This document shows positions 34,426 through 43,298 of a stretch of 64,000 nt of DNA, one piece after another. The notes under the pieces are model-generated. The model did no database searches, was not told where the DNA came from, and saw only the letters and a program-made list of their open reading frames with translations. Positions within the stretch are counted from its first letter, which is position 1; each line of letters begins with the position of its first letter. This DNA is from Paraburkholderia bryophila (GTDB lineage Bacteria; Pseudomonadota; Gammaproteobacteria; Burkholderiales; Burkholderiaceae): positions 19,111-83,110 of the forward strand of contig NZ_QLTK01000032.1 in NCBI RefSeq assembly GCF_003269035.1. The letters run 5' to 3'. The position numbers and the translations under genes are program-made.

Positions 34426-34485
34426 ATGCTTTCGATTTTTATTGAGAGCGCTTATTAACACGCTACAGAATGCTTTCGATTTCTA
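34426..34485. repeat. Direct repeat of 16 bp (ATGCTTTCGATTTYTA), two copies 44 bp apart
   Basis: Copies at 34426-34441 and 34470-34485 differ at one position. They lie in the A/T-rich 250-bp region upstream of the CPBP protease gene, with copy starts 44 bp apart (about four helical turns). They may be paired regulator sites or a trace of a duplication at an insertion edge. Confidence 0.55.
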
Positions 34486-34548
34486 TCGTAAATAATAGAT
34501 GGTTATCTGGAGCTTGCTAACAAACGTGGTTTCATTTACGTTCTGTTC

Positions 34549-35475
34549 ATGAAACCGGAAAACAATGCTTGGCGCGCCTTTATCGATCTCGCCGAAATGG
34601 GGCGAACCGACTGGCGAAGTATTGCTTTGACGATCGTGCTGGTCGTGTCCCTAAGCATCCCGGCCAACCTGACTGCCGCACTCGTGCAGATTGTTTTCCT
34701 CCATCGGTTTGTCAGTATCTCCGACGCGTTCAAGGCTGCGGTATTTCATTTAGCGATCGTCGTCGCCTGCATTTTGGCGCTTCGGCTCATCTGCAGGAAA
34801 ATTCTGCGACGTCCGTTTCGATCGCTGATTTCTACCGACCTCACGTTCAAAATTCGACGCTGTTTGCTGGGCGCCGCGCTGTGCTTGCCCGCTCAAGTGG
34901 GCAGTCTCGTGATTTTTTCACTCTACTTTTCGATGCGAACGGGCTCGGTTCTACTTCGTCACTTCGAATGGCCGCACGATATCGCCCAGATTGAAGCGAC
35001 GATACCTATGATCATCCTTATCCCATTCCTCGCATTTATCGAGGAACTGTTTTTTCGGGCGTGGCTGACGCAGACCCTTGGGCACTATATTCGCTCCACG
35101 ATTATTGTCGTTGCGCTGGTTGCCGTGCTCTTTGCGGCTATCCATACGCAATATAACTTTTGGCAGAAGATGCAGGTCCTGGTCGACTCACTCGGCTTGT
35201 CCGCCTTGAGCTTGCGCGACCGACGCCTCGAGCTCGCGATCGGTGCGCATTCGATGATGAATGTCTGCGTGACGTTGCAAGCGTTGTTCCTCACGGGCCC
35301 ACTACCTTTTGTGGACCACGCGATAACAACAACAACGCTTGATTTGTGGAGCATCGCCATACTGAGAGGCGCGATTCCCTACGCGCTGTTGTATGGGTTG
35401 GCGCAGATAACGGGAGCGTGGTTTGTGCCGGCCGAGGCTCATCTGACGCTCCCCGGTGAGGTTCAGCCAGGATAG
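34549..35475 (+). CDS. CPBP-family intramembrane metalloprotease (CAAX protease-like)
   Basis: A 308-residue polytopic membrane protein with about eight helices. The CPBP motifs are present: motif 1 EELFFR (E165, E166, R170), motif 2 F195-x3-H199 in FAAIHTQ, and a HSMMN motif later. The family includes the type II CAAX prenyl endopeptidases and bacteriocin self-immunity proteins. Base composition and codon choice are less GC-rich than all neighbours, and the A/T-rich upstream region with direct repeats adds to the impression of acquired DNA. It is a single-gene unit between a terminator and a convergent ABC operon. Bacteriocin immunity or membrane protein processing are both possible. Confidence 0.8.
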   Translation: MKPENNAWRAFIDLAEMGRTDWRSIALTIVLVVSLSIPANLTAALVQIVFLHRFVSISDAFKAAVFHLAIVVACILALRLICRKILRRPFRSLISTDLTFKIRRCLLGAALCLPAQVGSLVIFSLYFSMRTGSVLLRHFEWPHDIAQIEATIPMIILIPFLAFIEELFFRAWLTQTLGHYIRSTIIVVALVAVLFAAIHTQYNFWQKMQVLVDSLGLSALSLRDRRLELAIGAHSMMNVCVTLQALFLTGPLPFVDHAITTTTLDLWSIAILRGAIPYALLYGLAQITGAWFVPAEAHLTLPGEVQPG

Positions 35476-35528
35476 TCAGGTCGGTGAGTCGGTGAAGACT
35501 CTCACCGCATTCACCACACACACCGACC

Positions 35529-36374
35529 TCAAATCGCGAACCGGCTCAAATCCAGTTTCAACGGCACTCGCACCGGCGCCTCACGCGACACCTCCGCACT
35601 TGTGCCGTGCGCCAGAAACGCCCGAGTCCGCGGATTCACCGGCGCGCGAAACACCTGCGCCGCGGGACCGTGCTCGACCACCACGCCGGCCTCGGTGAAA
35701 TACACCACGTCGCTGATTTCTTCCGCGAAACGCATTTCGTGCGTGACGAGCACGCAGGTCATGCCGTCCCGGACGAGATCGCGAATCACCGTCAGCACTT
35801 CGCCGACCGTCTCCGGATCGAGCGCGGAGGTCACTTCGTCGAACAGGATCAGATCCGGCTCCATGGCCAGCGCGCGGGCAATCGCGACACGCTGTTGCTG
35901 GCCGCCCGACAACTCGCCTGGATACGCGTTCGCCTTGTGAGTGAGCCGCACTTTCTCCAGCAGATCGTGAGCGGTGCGTTTCGCCGCGGCTTTATCGCGG
36001 CCGAGAATGCGCACGGGCGCCACGATCAGATTGTCGAGCACGCTCAGATGCGGAAACAGGTTGTACTGCTGAAACACGAACCCGACGCGTTTACGCAGCT
36101 CGATTTCCGCGCGTTCGGAAGCAAGCTGGTCGACCCGCGTCCCGTCGACTTCGATCTCGCCTTGCTGCGGCTTCAGCAAGCCGGTCATGCACCGCAGAAT
36201 GGTCGACTTGCCCGACCCCGACGGGCCGATGATCGACACCGCCTGGCCGCGCAGCACATCGAGGTCGATGCCCTTGAGCACGGGGTTCGCGCCGAACGCG
36301 AGGTGCACGTCACGCAACCGCACCAGCGGGCGCGAGGCGGAAGGAGCGGCGAGCAGGCTGTCAGCTGAAGGCAT
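35529..36374 (-). CDS. Amino-acid ABC transporter ATP-binding protein (GlnQ-like)
   Basis: A 281-residue ATPase with Walker A GPSGSGKST (50-58), Q-loop QQYNLFPHLS, signature LSGGQQQR from 155, Walker B LILFDEVTSALDPE and an H-loop in VTHEMRFAEE. Note the valine in DEVTSALD where most relatives have DEPTSALD. The ATG at 36374 overlaps the upstream permease by 14 bp; a TTG at 36407 is less likely. Fourth gene of an SBP-permease-permease-ATPase operon read on the minus strand, typical of glutamate/glutamine/cystine importers. Confidence 0.92.
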   Translation of the reverse strand: MPSADSLLAAPSASRPLVRLRDVHLAFGANPVLKGIDLDVLRGQAVSIIGPSGSGKSTILRCMTGLLKPQQGEIEVDGTRVDQLASERAEIELRKRVGFVFQQYNLFPHLSVLDNLIVAPVRILGRDKAAAKRTAHDLLEKVRLTHKANAYPGELSGGQQQRVAIARALAMEPDLILFDEVTSALDPETVGEVLTVIRDLVRDGMTCVLVTHEMRFAEEISDVVYFTEAGVVVEHGPAAQVFRAPVNPRTRAFLAHGTSAEVSREAPVRVPLKLDLSRFAI

Positions 36375-37164
36375 GGCGTTTTTCGATGAAGCGGGTGAGA
36401 CGCGCAATCGGGTAGCAGTACGCGAAGAACAATCCGAGCACGGTGAAATAGACCACGACCGTGAAATCCGCCCGCGCCACTGTATTGCTGGCCACCTGCG
36501 CGGTGTCGAGCAGATCGTGCACGCCGACCAGCGACGCGAGCGCAGTGGCCATCGTGATGCTGGCGTAGAGGTTCATCCACGGTGGCAGCATGCGCCGCAC
36601 GCACTGCGGCAGAATGATCCAGCGAAACATTTGCGCGCGGCTGAACGCGAGCGAGCGCGCGGCATCCCACTGCGCATGCGGAATCGACTGGATCGCGCCG
36701 CGGAAAATCTCCGCGAAATTGGCGCTTGCCGGCAGCGCGAGGCCGAGCGTGACCTTGATCCAGTCGGGAAAGGGCAACGCAACATGGCCGATGTCGATCT
36801 CGAACGGGAAGACATAGGTCGAAAAATAGATCAGCACGAGCAGCGGTGCATTGCGGAAAACCTGCACATAGGCGCGCGTGACGACACGCACGGGCCATAG
36901 CGGCGAGACCAGCAACGCGCCGAGCACGAGACCGGCCAGCGTGCCGAGCGCAATCGCGATCAGGCTGATCTCGACGTTGACCCACAGCGAACCGACGAGC
37001 GCCGGCGTCCACGTGGCGAGCGCGGCCAGCGCCGTATGAAAACGGCCCGCCACCACCTCATGTTCGGCGAGCGCCAGCAGCGCGGCGACGGCCACGACGG
37101 CGAGCAGCGCGGCTGGGCGGCGCCGGTCGTCGCGAGCGGCCGGCGCGAGCGTATCAGTGGCCAT
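36361..37164 (-). CDS. Amino-acid ABC transporter permease 2
   Basis: A 267-residue His/Glu/Gln/Arg/opine-type permease with about five transmembrane helices. The EAA loop lies in SANFAEIFRGAIQSIPHAQWDAARSLAF, followed by IILPQCVRRMLPPWMN. It pairs with the permease encoded just upstream (11-bp overlap) to form the heterodimeric membrane channel. It ends inside the start of the ATPase gene, so the four genes form one tightly coupled unit. Confidence 0.92.
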   Translation of the reverse strand: MATDTLAPAARDDRRRPAALLAVVAVAALLALAEHEVVAGRFHTALAALATWTPALVGSLWVNVEISLIAIALGTLAGLVLGALLVSPLWPVRVVTRAYVQVFRNAPLLVLIYFSTYVFPFEIDIGHVALPFPDWIKVTLGLALPASANFAEIFRGAIQSIPHAQWDAARSLAFSRAQMFRWIILPQCVRRMLPPWMNLYASITMATALASLVGVHDLLDTAQVASNTVARADFTVVVYFTVLGLFFAYCYPIARLTRFIEKRHAFS

Positions 37165-37927
37165 AGCCGGGCATCCTCAACCGCGCTTCGAGCCAGCGTC
37201 CCAGCTGATTGATCGCGAAGGTCAGCGCGCCGAAGAACAGCAGGATCAGGATCATCAGTTCGAGCACGTTGTCGCGCTGCGTCCAGATCATGATCGACGC
37301 ATAGGTCACGTCGCCGACGGCGATTGCCGAGGCGACCGTGGTCATCTTGACGAGGTCGACCATGTTGTTGACGAGTGCGGGCAGCGCGAAGCGCACGGCA
37401 AGCGGCAATTGCACTGCCCACAAGCGCTGGCGGCGGCTGTAACCGAGCGACTGGGCAGCTTCGAGGGTGGCGCGCGGGACGGCCTCGATTCCCGCGCGCA
37501 GCGCTTCCGCGTGAAACGCGGCCTTGTGCAGCGAGATCACGATCGCGCTCCAGATGAACGGCGTCAACGGATTGCCGCCCAGATTGCGCAGCGCCTCGCT
37601 GAGCAGCATATTGATCACCAGGAACGCGCAGAAGAGCTGCACGAGCGTCGGCGTGTTGCGGGTGATTTCGATGAACACGCGCGCCGGCCGCGCCAGCGCG
37701 AGGCGCGGCGAACTCAGCATGGCCGCCAGCGCGACCCCGGCGGCCAGACTGCCCAACGCCGTGACCAACGACAGTTCGAGCGTGACCAGCATGCCGTGCA
37801 GGAACGACGCGAGTTCGTCCGCTTCGAGCACGAAACGGTAGTTCAGCCCCAGCTTGCCGAGCGAATCGACAAGCGAATCGACGAGCGCGGCCGCGGCCGG
37901 CGCGAGTCCGGCGGCAAGCGAACTCAT
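37154..37927 (-). CDS. Amino-acid ABC transporter permease 1
   Basis: A 257-residue permease of the same family. An N-terminal periplasmic/helical segment precedes ELASFLHGMLVTLELSLVTAL; the EAA loop is AEALRAGIEAVPRATLEAAQSLGY, followed by VQLPLAVRFALPALVNNMV. The ATG at 37927 overlaps the binding-protein stop by ATGA. With permease 2 it should form the substrate path. Confidence 0.92.
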   Translation of the reverse strand: MSSLAAGLAPAAAALVDSLVDSLGKLGLNYRFVLEADELASFLHGMLVTLELSLVTALGSLAAGVALAAMLSSPRLALARPARVFIEITRNTPTLVQLFCAFLVINMLLSEALRNLGGNPLTPFIWSAIVISLHKAAFHAEALRAGIEAVPRATLEAAQSLGYSRRQRLWAVQLPLAVRFALPALVNNMVDLVKMTTVASAIAVGDVTYASIMIWTQRDNVLELMILILLFFGALTFAINQLGRWLEARLRMPGYGH

Positions 37928-38769
37928 GCCGGTTGCGCCTTGAACTTCGCGTGCAGGTCGAGCACGGCCTGCGAAGGCTGCATCGCATTCTTGCGTTCGA
38001 CGTCGATCAGCCAGCCGCTGCGATGCCAGTTCTGCACGATTTTTTCGAGCGCCGCCTGCGTGTCGGTTTCGCCCTTGCGCACCCAGATCACCGAGGGCGA
38101 CGGAATCAGATCGTTCGAGACGGGGATCGTATAGTCCTTCCAGTCGGGATTGCGCGCGACCAGCAGGCGCAACGTCGGCGCCACGTGCACCGCGGCGACG
38201 CAGTTATTGCCGCGCAGCGCGAGCAGGGATTCCGGCTGGCCGCGGAACGCTTTCACCTGGGCGCCGTACTGTTCGGCGAGCGGCTTCGTATAGTTGCTGC
38301 CCTGCGAAACGCACACGGACTTGCCGCGTAGATCGGCCCACGTCTTGATGCCGCTATCCTTGCGCGTGATCAGCGCACCGCCGATCTCTTCGAACGGGGT
38401 CGGCGGATACGAGAAAATTTCCGCGCGTTCCTTCGTCACTTCCATGTTGGCGATCAGCGCGTCGACCTTGCCCTGCTGCAGGAATTGCACGCGATTCGAC
38501 GGCTGCACCGGCGTCAACTCCACGTCGACACCGAGCTGTTTCGCGACGTTTTCCGCAAGATCGATGTTGAAGCCCACCGGCTTTTGCGTCGCGGGGTCGA
38601 GCGAACCGAACGGCGGCCCGGACAGGATGACGCCGATCACGATCTTGTGGCGCTGATGAATCCGGTCCAACGTCGCATCGGCGTGGGCCGTCGTGGCAGC
38701 GAAGGCGGCGAGCACGCCGAGCGCGCTCAAAGCATGGCGGAAGGTGCGGCGGATGGGTGCGTTGAGCAT
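37924..38769 (-). CDS. Amino-acid ABC transporter substrate-binding protein
   Basis: A 281-residue SBP_bac_3 binder with a Sec signal peptide (RRTFRHALSALGVLAAFAATTAHA). The mature domain has KIVIGVILSGPPFGSLD, VGFNIDLAENVAKQLGVDVE and KVDALIANMEVTKERAEIFS. The ATG at 38769 is chosen because the signal peptide starts there; upstream open frame to 38832 is not signal-like. Two cysteines in the mature part (GKSVCVSQG and RGNNCVAAV) could form a disulfide; dsbA is the next gene upstream. Ligand class: polar or sulfur amino acid, by family only. Confidence 0.9.
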   Translation of the reverse strand: MLNAPIRRTFRHALSALGVLAAFAATTAHADATLDRIHQRHKIVIGVILSGPPFGSLDPATQKPVGFNIDLAENVAKQLGVDVELTPVQPSNRVQFLQQGKVDALIANMEVTKERAEIFSYPPTPFEEIGGALITRKDSGIKTWADLRGKSVCVSQGSNYTKPLAEQYGAQVKAFRGQPESLLALRGNNCVAAVHVAPTLRLLVARNPDWKDYTIPVSNDLIPSPSVIWVRKGETDTQAALEKIVQNWHRSGWLIDVERKNAMQPSQAVLDLHAKFKAQPA

Positions 38770-38844
38770 GACGGAACAGGGCGAATTTCTGGATCGCTTA
38801 TTCTCGGCATGCGGGCGCCCGGATAGAACCAATCAATTCTCATA

Positions 38845-38913
38845 CCGTTATCTGATTCGTGCATTTGTGCAGACGACGCCGACGTCGGAACGTCGGTGAG
38901 CCTCAGATAACGG
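38845..38913. repeat. 11-bp perfect inverted repeat upstream of the ABC operon
   Basis: CCGTTATCTGA (38845-38855) and TCAGATAACGG (38903-38913) are perfect inverted copies separated by 47 bp, with a further nested CGACGTCGG-type symmetry between them. The element lies between the ABC operon start (38769) and the dsbA stop (38935). It may be a paired operator or a large stem-loop acting on dsbA transcript ends. Confidence 0.5.
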
Positions 38914-38934
38914 ATTTTCTGCGGCGGCGAGCCG

Positions 38935-39579
38935 TTACATCTTTTTTGCCCGCACCGACGCCACCAGGTAATCGAGCACCTGAATCGTGCCCGGCAAGCT
39001 TTCCGTGCTGGCGGGGCCGGTCAGATACTTGCCCTGTATGGCTAACGTAGGTGTCGCGTTCACCTGATAGTCCTTGATCAGCCGTGTGTCACGCTGCAAC
39101 GCGCTTTGCGTCGAGAACGAGTTATACGCCTGCAGATATTTGGTTTTGTCCACGCCCTGAGTGGCGAGGAAGGCCGCTTGCGAATCCGGCGTCAGCAGAT
39201 AGTCTTTCTTCACGTAGATTTCGTTGAAGACCACGGGCGTCAGGCGCGATGCCAGCCCCAGCGCGTCGAGTGCATGAAACATCCGCGAATGCGGCACGAA
39301 GTCGTCGCGGAAGGCGACCGGGACGCGCTGGAATACCACGTCCGGGCCCTGCTTTTTGACCCATGCTTCCAGATACGGAGCGAACTCGGCGCAGTGCGGG
39401 CAGCCGTACCACATGAACTCCGTGACGACGATCTTGCCGGGCGCGTCCACCGGTTGCGGCGTGGAGAGAACGCTGTATTCCTTGCCGGCCACCGGCGCCG
39501 ACGTCGATGCATGGGCCGTGGAAAGCGCGGCGGCGAACAGCGTAAAGGCAACGATCGAGGCGCGGAAGAGGGTTTTCAT
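38935..39579 (-). CDS. dsbA: Thiol:disulfide interchange protein DsbA
   Basis: A 214-residue periplasmic oxidase with a signal peptide (MKTLFRASIVAFTLFAAALSTAHA). The redox centre CPHC is C60-P-H-C63 in WYGCPHCAEF, and the cis-proline loop is VNATPTL near the C terminus. DsbA inserts disulfide bonds into exported proteins and is reoxidised by DsbB, not encoded here. The length agrees with DsbA (about 190 mature residues). The ATG at 39579 is preferred over an upstream in-frame start at 39612. Confidence 0.93.
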   Translation of the reverse strand: MKTLFRASIVAFTLFAAALSTAHASTSAPVAGKEYSVLSTPQPVDAPGKIVVTEFMWYGCPHCAEFAPYLEAWVKKQGPDVVFQRVPVAFRDDFVPHSRMFHALDALGLASRLTPVVFNEIYVKKDYLLTPDSQAAFLATQGVDKTKYLQAYNSFSTQSALQRDTRLIKDYQVNATPTLAIQGKYLTGPASTESLPGTIQVLDYLVASVRAKKM

Positions 39580-39655
39580 GATCGCAAAAGGGAGGGAACG
39601 GGCGCCGAGCAAAACATAGAAAAATTAAACGATGCTTAAGGGGTGTCGGCCGGCC

Positions 39656-40963
39656 TCAACGATTCACCAGCCTCGCCGGAATAAACACCAGAATCAGCAC
39701 CGCCGAGAGCGTCAAGGTGCACGCCGTCAGCACCAATCCCGACGCCAGCGTATGCGTGTACCCCTTGAGCCAGCCGATCACGGTCGGACTGATAAAGCCT
39801 GCCAGATTGCCGGTGCAATTGATCAATGCAATGCCGGCCGCCGCGCCGCTGCCGCCGAGAAAGGCGGTGGGCAGCGCCCAGAACATCGGCAGTGCGGTGA
39901 CCACGCCGGAAACGGCCAGCGTGAGGCCGAGCATCGACAGGACGGAACTGTCCGCGCTGGCGGCGCACAGGCTGAAACCGGACGCGGCCACGAGCGCCGG
40001 GACGACGATATGCCAGCGGCGTTCGCGCGTGCGGTCGGCATGGCGGCCTACCGTCAGCATCGAAATCAACGCGACCGAATACGGAATCATGGTCAGCAAG
40101 CCGATCATCAGCGGATCGTCGATCCCCGTGCCGCGAATAATGGTCGGCTGCCAGAAACCGATCGCGTACGAGCCCATCACGATGCCGAACAGCACGAGGC
40201 ACAGCAGCCAGACCCGCGCAGAACCGAACACCGCGCGCACCGAACCATGCGTGCGCACCACGGCGTCGGCATCGATTTCGTCCTGAATCACGCGCTTTTC
40301 CGCGCTGGTGAGCCAGTTGGCGTCGGCCACCCGATCGTCCAGACAGCGATAGATCACCACACCCAGCACGATGGAAGGCAACGCCTCGACGATGAACAGC
40401 CACTGCCATCCTTCGAGTCCCCATGCGCCGTTGAATGCATGCATCAGATAGCCGGACAGCGGACCGCCGAGCAAACCGGAGACGGGAATGCCGGCCATCA
40501 GCAGTGCGGTCATCTTGCCGCGCCGGTGCGACGGAAACCAGTACGTGAGATACAGGATCATGCCGGGGAAAAAACCGGCTTCGGCCACACCCAGCAGAAA
40601 GCGCACGATGTAAAACATCAACGGCGTATGGACCCACGCGGTAAGCATGGAAAGCAGCGCCCACGTCACCATGATGCGGGCGATCCAGCGTCGCGCGCCG
40701 AAGCGATGCAGCAGCAGATTGCTCGGCACCTCGAACAGGAAATAGCCGATAAAGAAGCAACCGGCGCCGAGACCGTACGCCGCTTCGCTGAAATGCAGAC
40801 TGCCGAGCATCTGCAGTTTCGCGAAACCGACGTTGACGCGGTCCAGATAAGCGACCACGTAGCCGACGAACAGCAACGGCATGAAGCGCCACGCGACCCG
40901 GCGGAACAGCGAGTCGGCGGACGTCGCGTCGAGCGCGGCGGGGTAGGACGTGTGACTGAGCAA
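39656..40963 (-). CDS. MFS transporter, anion:cation symporter (ACS) family
   Basis: A 435-residue twelve-helix transporter. ACS-family marks include YLDRVNVGFAKLQM in helix 1, RFLLGVAEAGFFPGMILYLT, and the loop SHRRGKMTALLM. ACS carriers import organic anions such as hexuronates, tartrate, phthalate and galactarate. The start is a TTG at 40963, supported by AGGAGA seven bases upstream. It follows a DapA-family gene and the set looks like a sugar-acid or hydroxyacid catabolic unit with the enolase-superfamily gene at 43299. Confidence 0.9.
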   Translation of the reverse strand: MLSHTSYPAALDATSADSLFRRVAWRFMPLLFVGYVVAYLDRVNVGFAKLQMLGSLHFSEAAYGLGAGCFFIGYFLFEVPSNLLLHRFGARRWIARIMVTWALLSMLTAWVHTPLMFYIVRFLLGVAEAGFFPGMILYLTYWFPSHRRGKMTALLMAGIPVSGLLGGPLSGYLMHAFNGAWGLEGWQWLFIVEALPSIVLGVVIYRCLDDRVADANWLTSAEKRVIQDEIDADAVVRTHGSVRAVFGSARVWLLCLVLFGIVMGSYAIGFWQPTIIRGTGIDDPLMIGLLTMIPYSVALISMLTVGRHADRTRERRWHIVVPALVAASGFSLCAASADSSVLSMLGLTLAVSGVVTALPMFWALPTAFLGGSGAAAGIALINCTGNLAGFISPTVIGWLKGYTHTLASGLVLTACTLTLSAVLILVFIPARLVNR

Positions 40964-41071
40964 GGCTTGTCTCCTGGCCCGCCGTACTGGTTATTTTGAG
41001 TGCGGTGGCGGGCGAACGATGTGAGAGTGTACGGACCTGCGGGCCGCGCTTCCAGCGGCGGCCCTCGAGGG

Positions 41072-42106
41072 TCAGGCGGCGCTGGTCTCCCGACGGGGCC
41101 GGTGATGAATCTCGTGGCCGTTCTGCGGCTGAAAACCGGCTGCAAGTCGTGCCGCGCCATCCATGGCGAAGCCGTCGCGCGTGAGCGCTTCGCGCAATTC
41201 GCGCTGCTGCGCGTCGTCGAGTTCGACCAGCGGCGCGCGCATGGCGGTCCATTGCGCGTCGCCCGATTGCCAGGCGACAGCGGCCTTCATCGCGGCGATG
41301 ATCGGATAGCGCTGGAAAATCGCGCGCGTGTCGTTCAGGCGCTGCTGCCGGTCTTCGGCATCGGCGTCTCGCCAGTGCCGCGCGAGCGCGACGATCGCCG
41401 CCGCATTGACGTTGCCGGTCGCCGTGATGCATCCGGCGCCGCCGTGCTGCAGCGTAGACAGCAGGGTCGTTTCGGTGCCGGCGAATACGTCGAATCGTTC
41501 GCTCTGGAAGGCTTCGATCAGCGTGGCGGTGTGTTGCCAGTCGCCGCCGCTGTCCTTGATGCCCGCCACGACGCCCGGATAGCGCGCAAGCAACCGTTCG
41601 ATGAACCCAAAGCTGAGACCGACCTGCGAAACCGGTGGGATGTGATACAGGTAAAGACGCAGACGGCTGTCGGCAACCGCGTCGATCACTTCGGCAAAGC
41701 CGCGAAACAGTCCTTCGTCGCTCACGCCTTTGTAGAAAAACGGCGGCAGCATCAGCACACCGGCGCAACCGCTGGCCACCGCGTGGCGGGTCATGCCGAT
41801 CGCGTCGGGCAGCGCGCAGGCGCCCGTGCCCGGCATCATCCGCTCAGGCGGCAGGCCGGCTTCGAGCAGCGCATCGAGCAGCGCGCGCTTTTCGTCGACG
41901 GTGAGCGAATTCGCTTCCGAATTGGTGCCGAACACGGCGAGCCCGACGTCCTGATCCAGCAGCCAGCGGCAATGATTGACGAAGCGGACCGGCGAGGGCG
42001 TGCCGTCCGCGTTGAACGGCGTGAGGACCGGCGACAGGACGCGGCCTATGCCGGGTGCGCCAGATGCGCTGGGTGCGCCACGTAAGCGGGACGAGGGCGT
42101 GCTCAT
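41072..42106 (-). CDS. Dihydrodipicolinate synthase/N-acetylneuraminate lyase-family aldolase
   Basis: A 344-residue class I aldolase-type TIM barrel. The family pattern is visible: VLSPVLTPFNADGTP at the N terminus, VFGTNSEANSLT in place of the usual GTTGE loop, the tyrosine in LYLYHIPPVS and the Schiff-base lysine in VVAGIKDSGGDW. Members include DapA, NanA, 5-keto-4-deoxyglucarate dehydratase and 2-keto-3-deoxy-sugar-acid aldolases. Neighbourhood (ACS transporter, LysR, enolase-superfamily dehydratase) favours a 2-keto-3-deoxy sugar acid. The ATG at 42106 has AAGGAG upstream. Confidence 0.87.
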   Translation of the reverse strand: MSTPSSRLRGAPSASGAPGIGRVLSPVLTPFNADGTPSPVRFVNHCRWLLDQDVGLAVFGTNSEANSLTVDEKRALLDALLEAGLPPERMMPGTGACALPDAIGMTRHAVASGCAGVLMLPPFFYKGVSDEGLFRGFAEVIDAVADSRLRLYLYHIPPVSQVGLSFGFIERLLARYPGVVAGIKDSGGDWQHTATLIEAFQSERFDVFAGTETTLLSTLQHGGAGCITATGNVNAAAIVALARHWRDADAEDRQQRLNDTRAIFQRYPIIAAMKAAVAWQSGDAQWTAMRAPLVELDDAQQRELREALTRDGFAMDGAARLAAGFQPQNGHEIHHRPRRETSAA

Positions 42107-42259
42107 GGGTTTGTCTCCTTCGGTGTTCAGAGTGGCCGCGTCCTTGAATGCCCGGTGCAGCGTGGTATTGACGCACCGGTGCATGGCATTCAGGCGCCGA
42201 CGCAGTATTGCGTGAGCATGAACAGCGAAGAAGCGTGAGCCGCTTGCTTCAAACCTTAA

Positions 42260-43171
42260 TTATTTTTGTGTCCCAGCTCGATCCGGTTTCGTGGCGTGCA
42301 CGGCGTCGATTTCCTGCGCGGTCTTCAGAAACGCGTGCACCAGCCGCATACGCGCCGACGATCGCCCCCACAACAGGCCCACCACGCGCTTTGGAAACGC
42401 ATGCGGCAGCGGCCATCTGGCGAGCGCGAGGCCGGAAAAACGCGTCATCAGCCAGTCCGGCACCAGCGACACGCCCAGCCCCCGGTCCACCATCACCGCG
42501 ATCGCATCGAGCCCGTCGAGTTCGCAGCGCTGATGCGGCTGGATGCCGTGCTGCCGCAAGTAACCGTCCGCGAGCTGACCGCCGACCACATTGCGGTCGT
42601 AGCGCACGAACGGTACGCGCCGCAGCACCTCGTGCGGATCGCCGACCTGCATCGACGCGGGCGTCAGCAGCACCAGCGGCTCTTCGCGGAAGGTGTGCCA
42701 GTCGCAGCTTTTCGGCAGGTCGAAAAGCGGCTGCACCAGCATGGCCGCGTCGAGATCGCCGCTCACTACCTTGCGGTACAGATCGACCGAATTGCCGGGT
42801 TCCAGATAGATATCGATCTGCGGATGCCGCGCGAGCAGGGCCGCCAGCACGTCGGGAATCACGCTCGTCATCATGGTCGGCGTGCCGCCCAGCCGCAGTT
42901 GCCCCGCCAGCACGGACTCGTCGTTCAGATCGGCGGACAGGTCGCGAATGTCGTGCAGCACCGCGCGGGCGCGCGCCAGAATGCGCTCGCCGGCCTCGGT
43001 CGTGCCGACCGTGCGGCCGGAGCGGCGCACCAGTTTCGCGCCGAGTTCCTGTTCCAGCATCTTCACGCGCTGCGCCACCGCCGCCGGCGTCAGATCGAGA
43101 CGGCGCGCGGCTTCGGCGATCGAGCCGAGTTCGACCACGTAGACAAAGCTCTGCAGATAGCGCGAGTCCAT
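42260..43171 (-). CDS. LysR-family transcriptional regulator
   Basis: A 303-residue LysR protein. The N-terminal helix-turn-helix (about 1-60) shows LQSFVYVVELGSIAEAARRL and LTPAAVAQRVKMLEQELG, and the effector domain spans about 90-290. It is divergent from the enolase-superfamily gene at 43299 with a 127-bp A/T-rich gap, the classic arrangement for LysR control of a catabolic gene, and precedes the aldolase-transporter genes on its own strand. Effector unknown, presumably the sugar acid or an intermediate. Confidence 0.9.
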   Translation of the reverse strand: MDSRYLQSFVYVVELGSIAEAARRLDLTPAAVAQRVKMLEQELGAKLVRRSGRTVGTTEAGERILARARAVLHDIRDLSADLNDESVLAGQLRLGGTPTMMTSVIPDVLAALLARHPQIDIYLEPGNSVDLYRKVVSGDLDAAMLVQPLFDLPKSCDWHTFREEPLVLLTPASMQVGDPHEVLRRVPFVRYDRNVVGGQLADGYLRQHGIQPHQRCELDGLDAIAVMVDRGLGVSLVPDWLMTRFSGLALARWPLPHAFPKRVVGLLWGRSSARMRLVHAFLKTAQEIDAVHATKPDRAGTQK

Positions 43172-43298
43172 CGAATAGAATTTTTATCTTTTGAAGAAGC
43201 CAAAGCATACTGTTTTTGATGCCACCCGGCTATCACACTTCGCTCTCACCGAACGCGCATCGGACGCGAACGGTTCGTAAACATGGAGGAGTGTGGAA

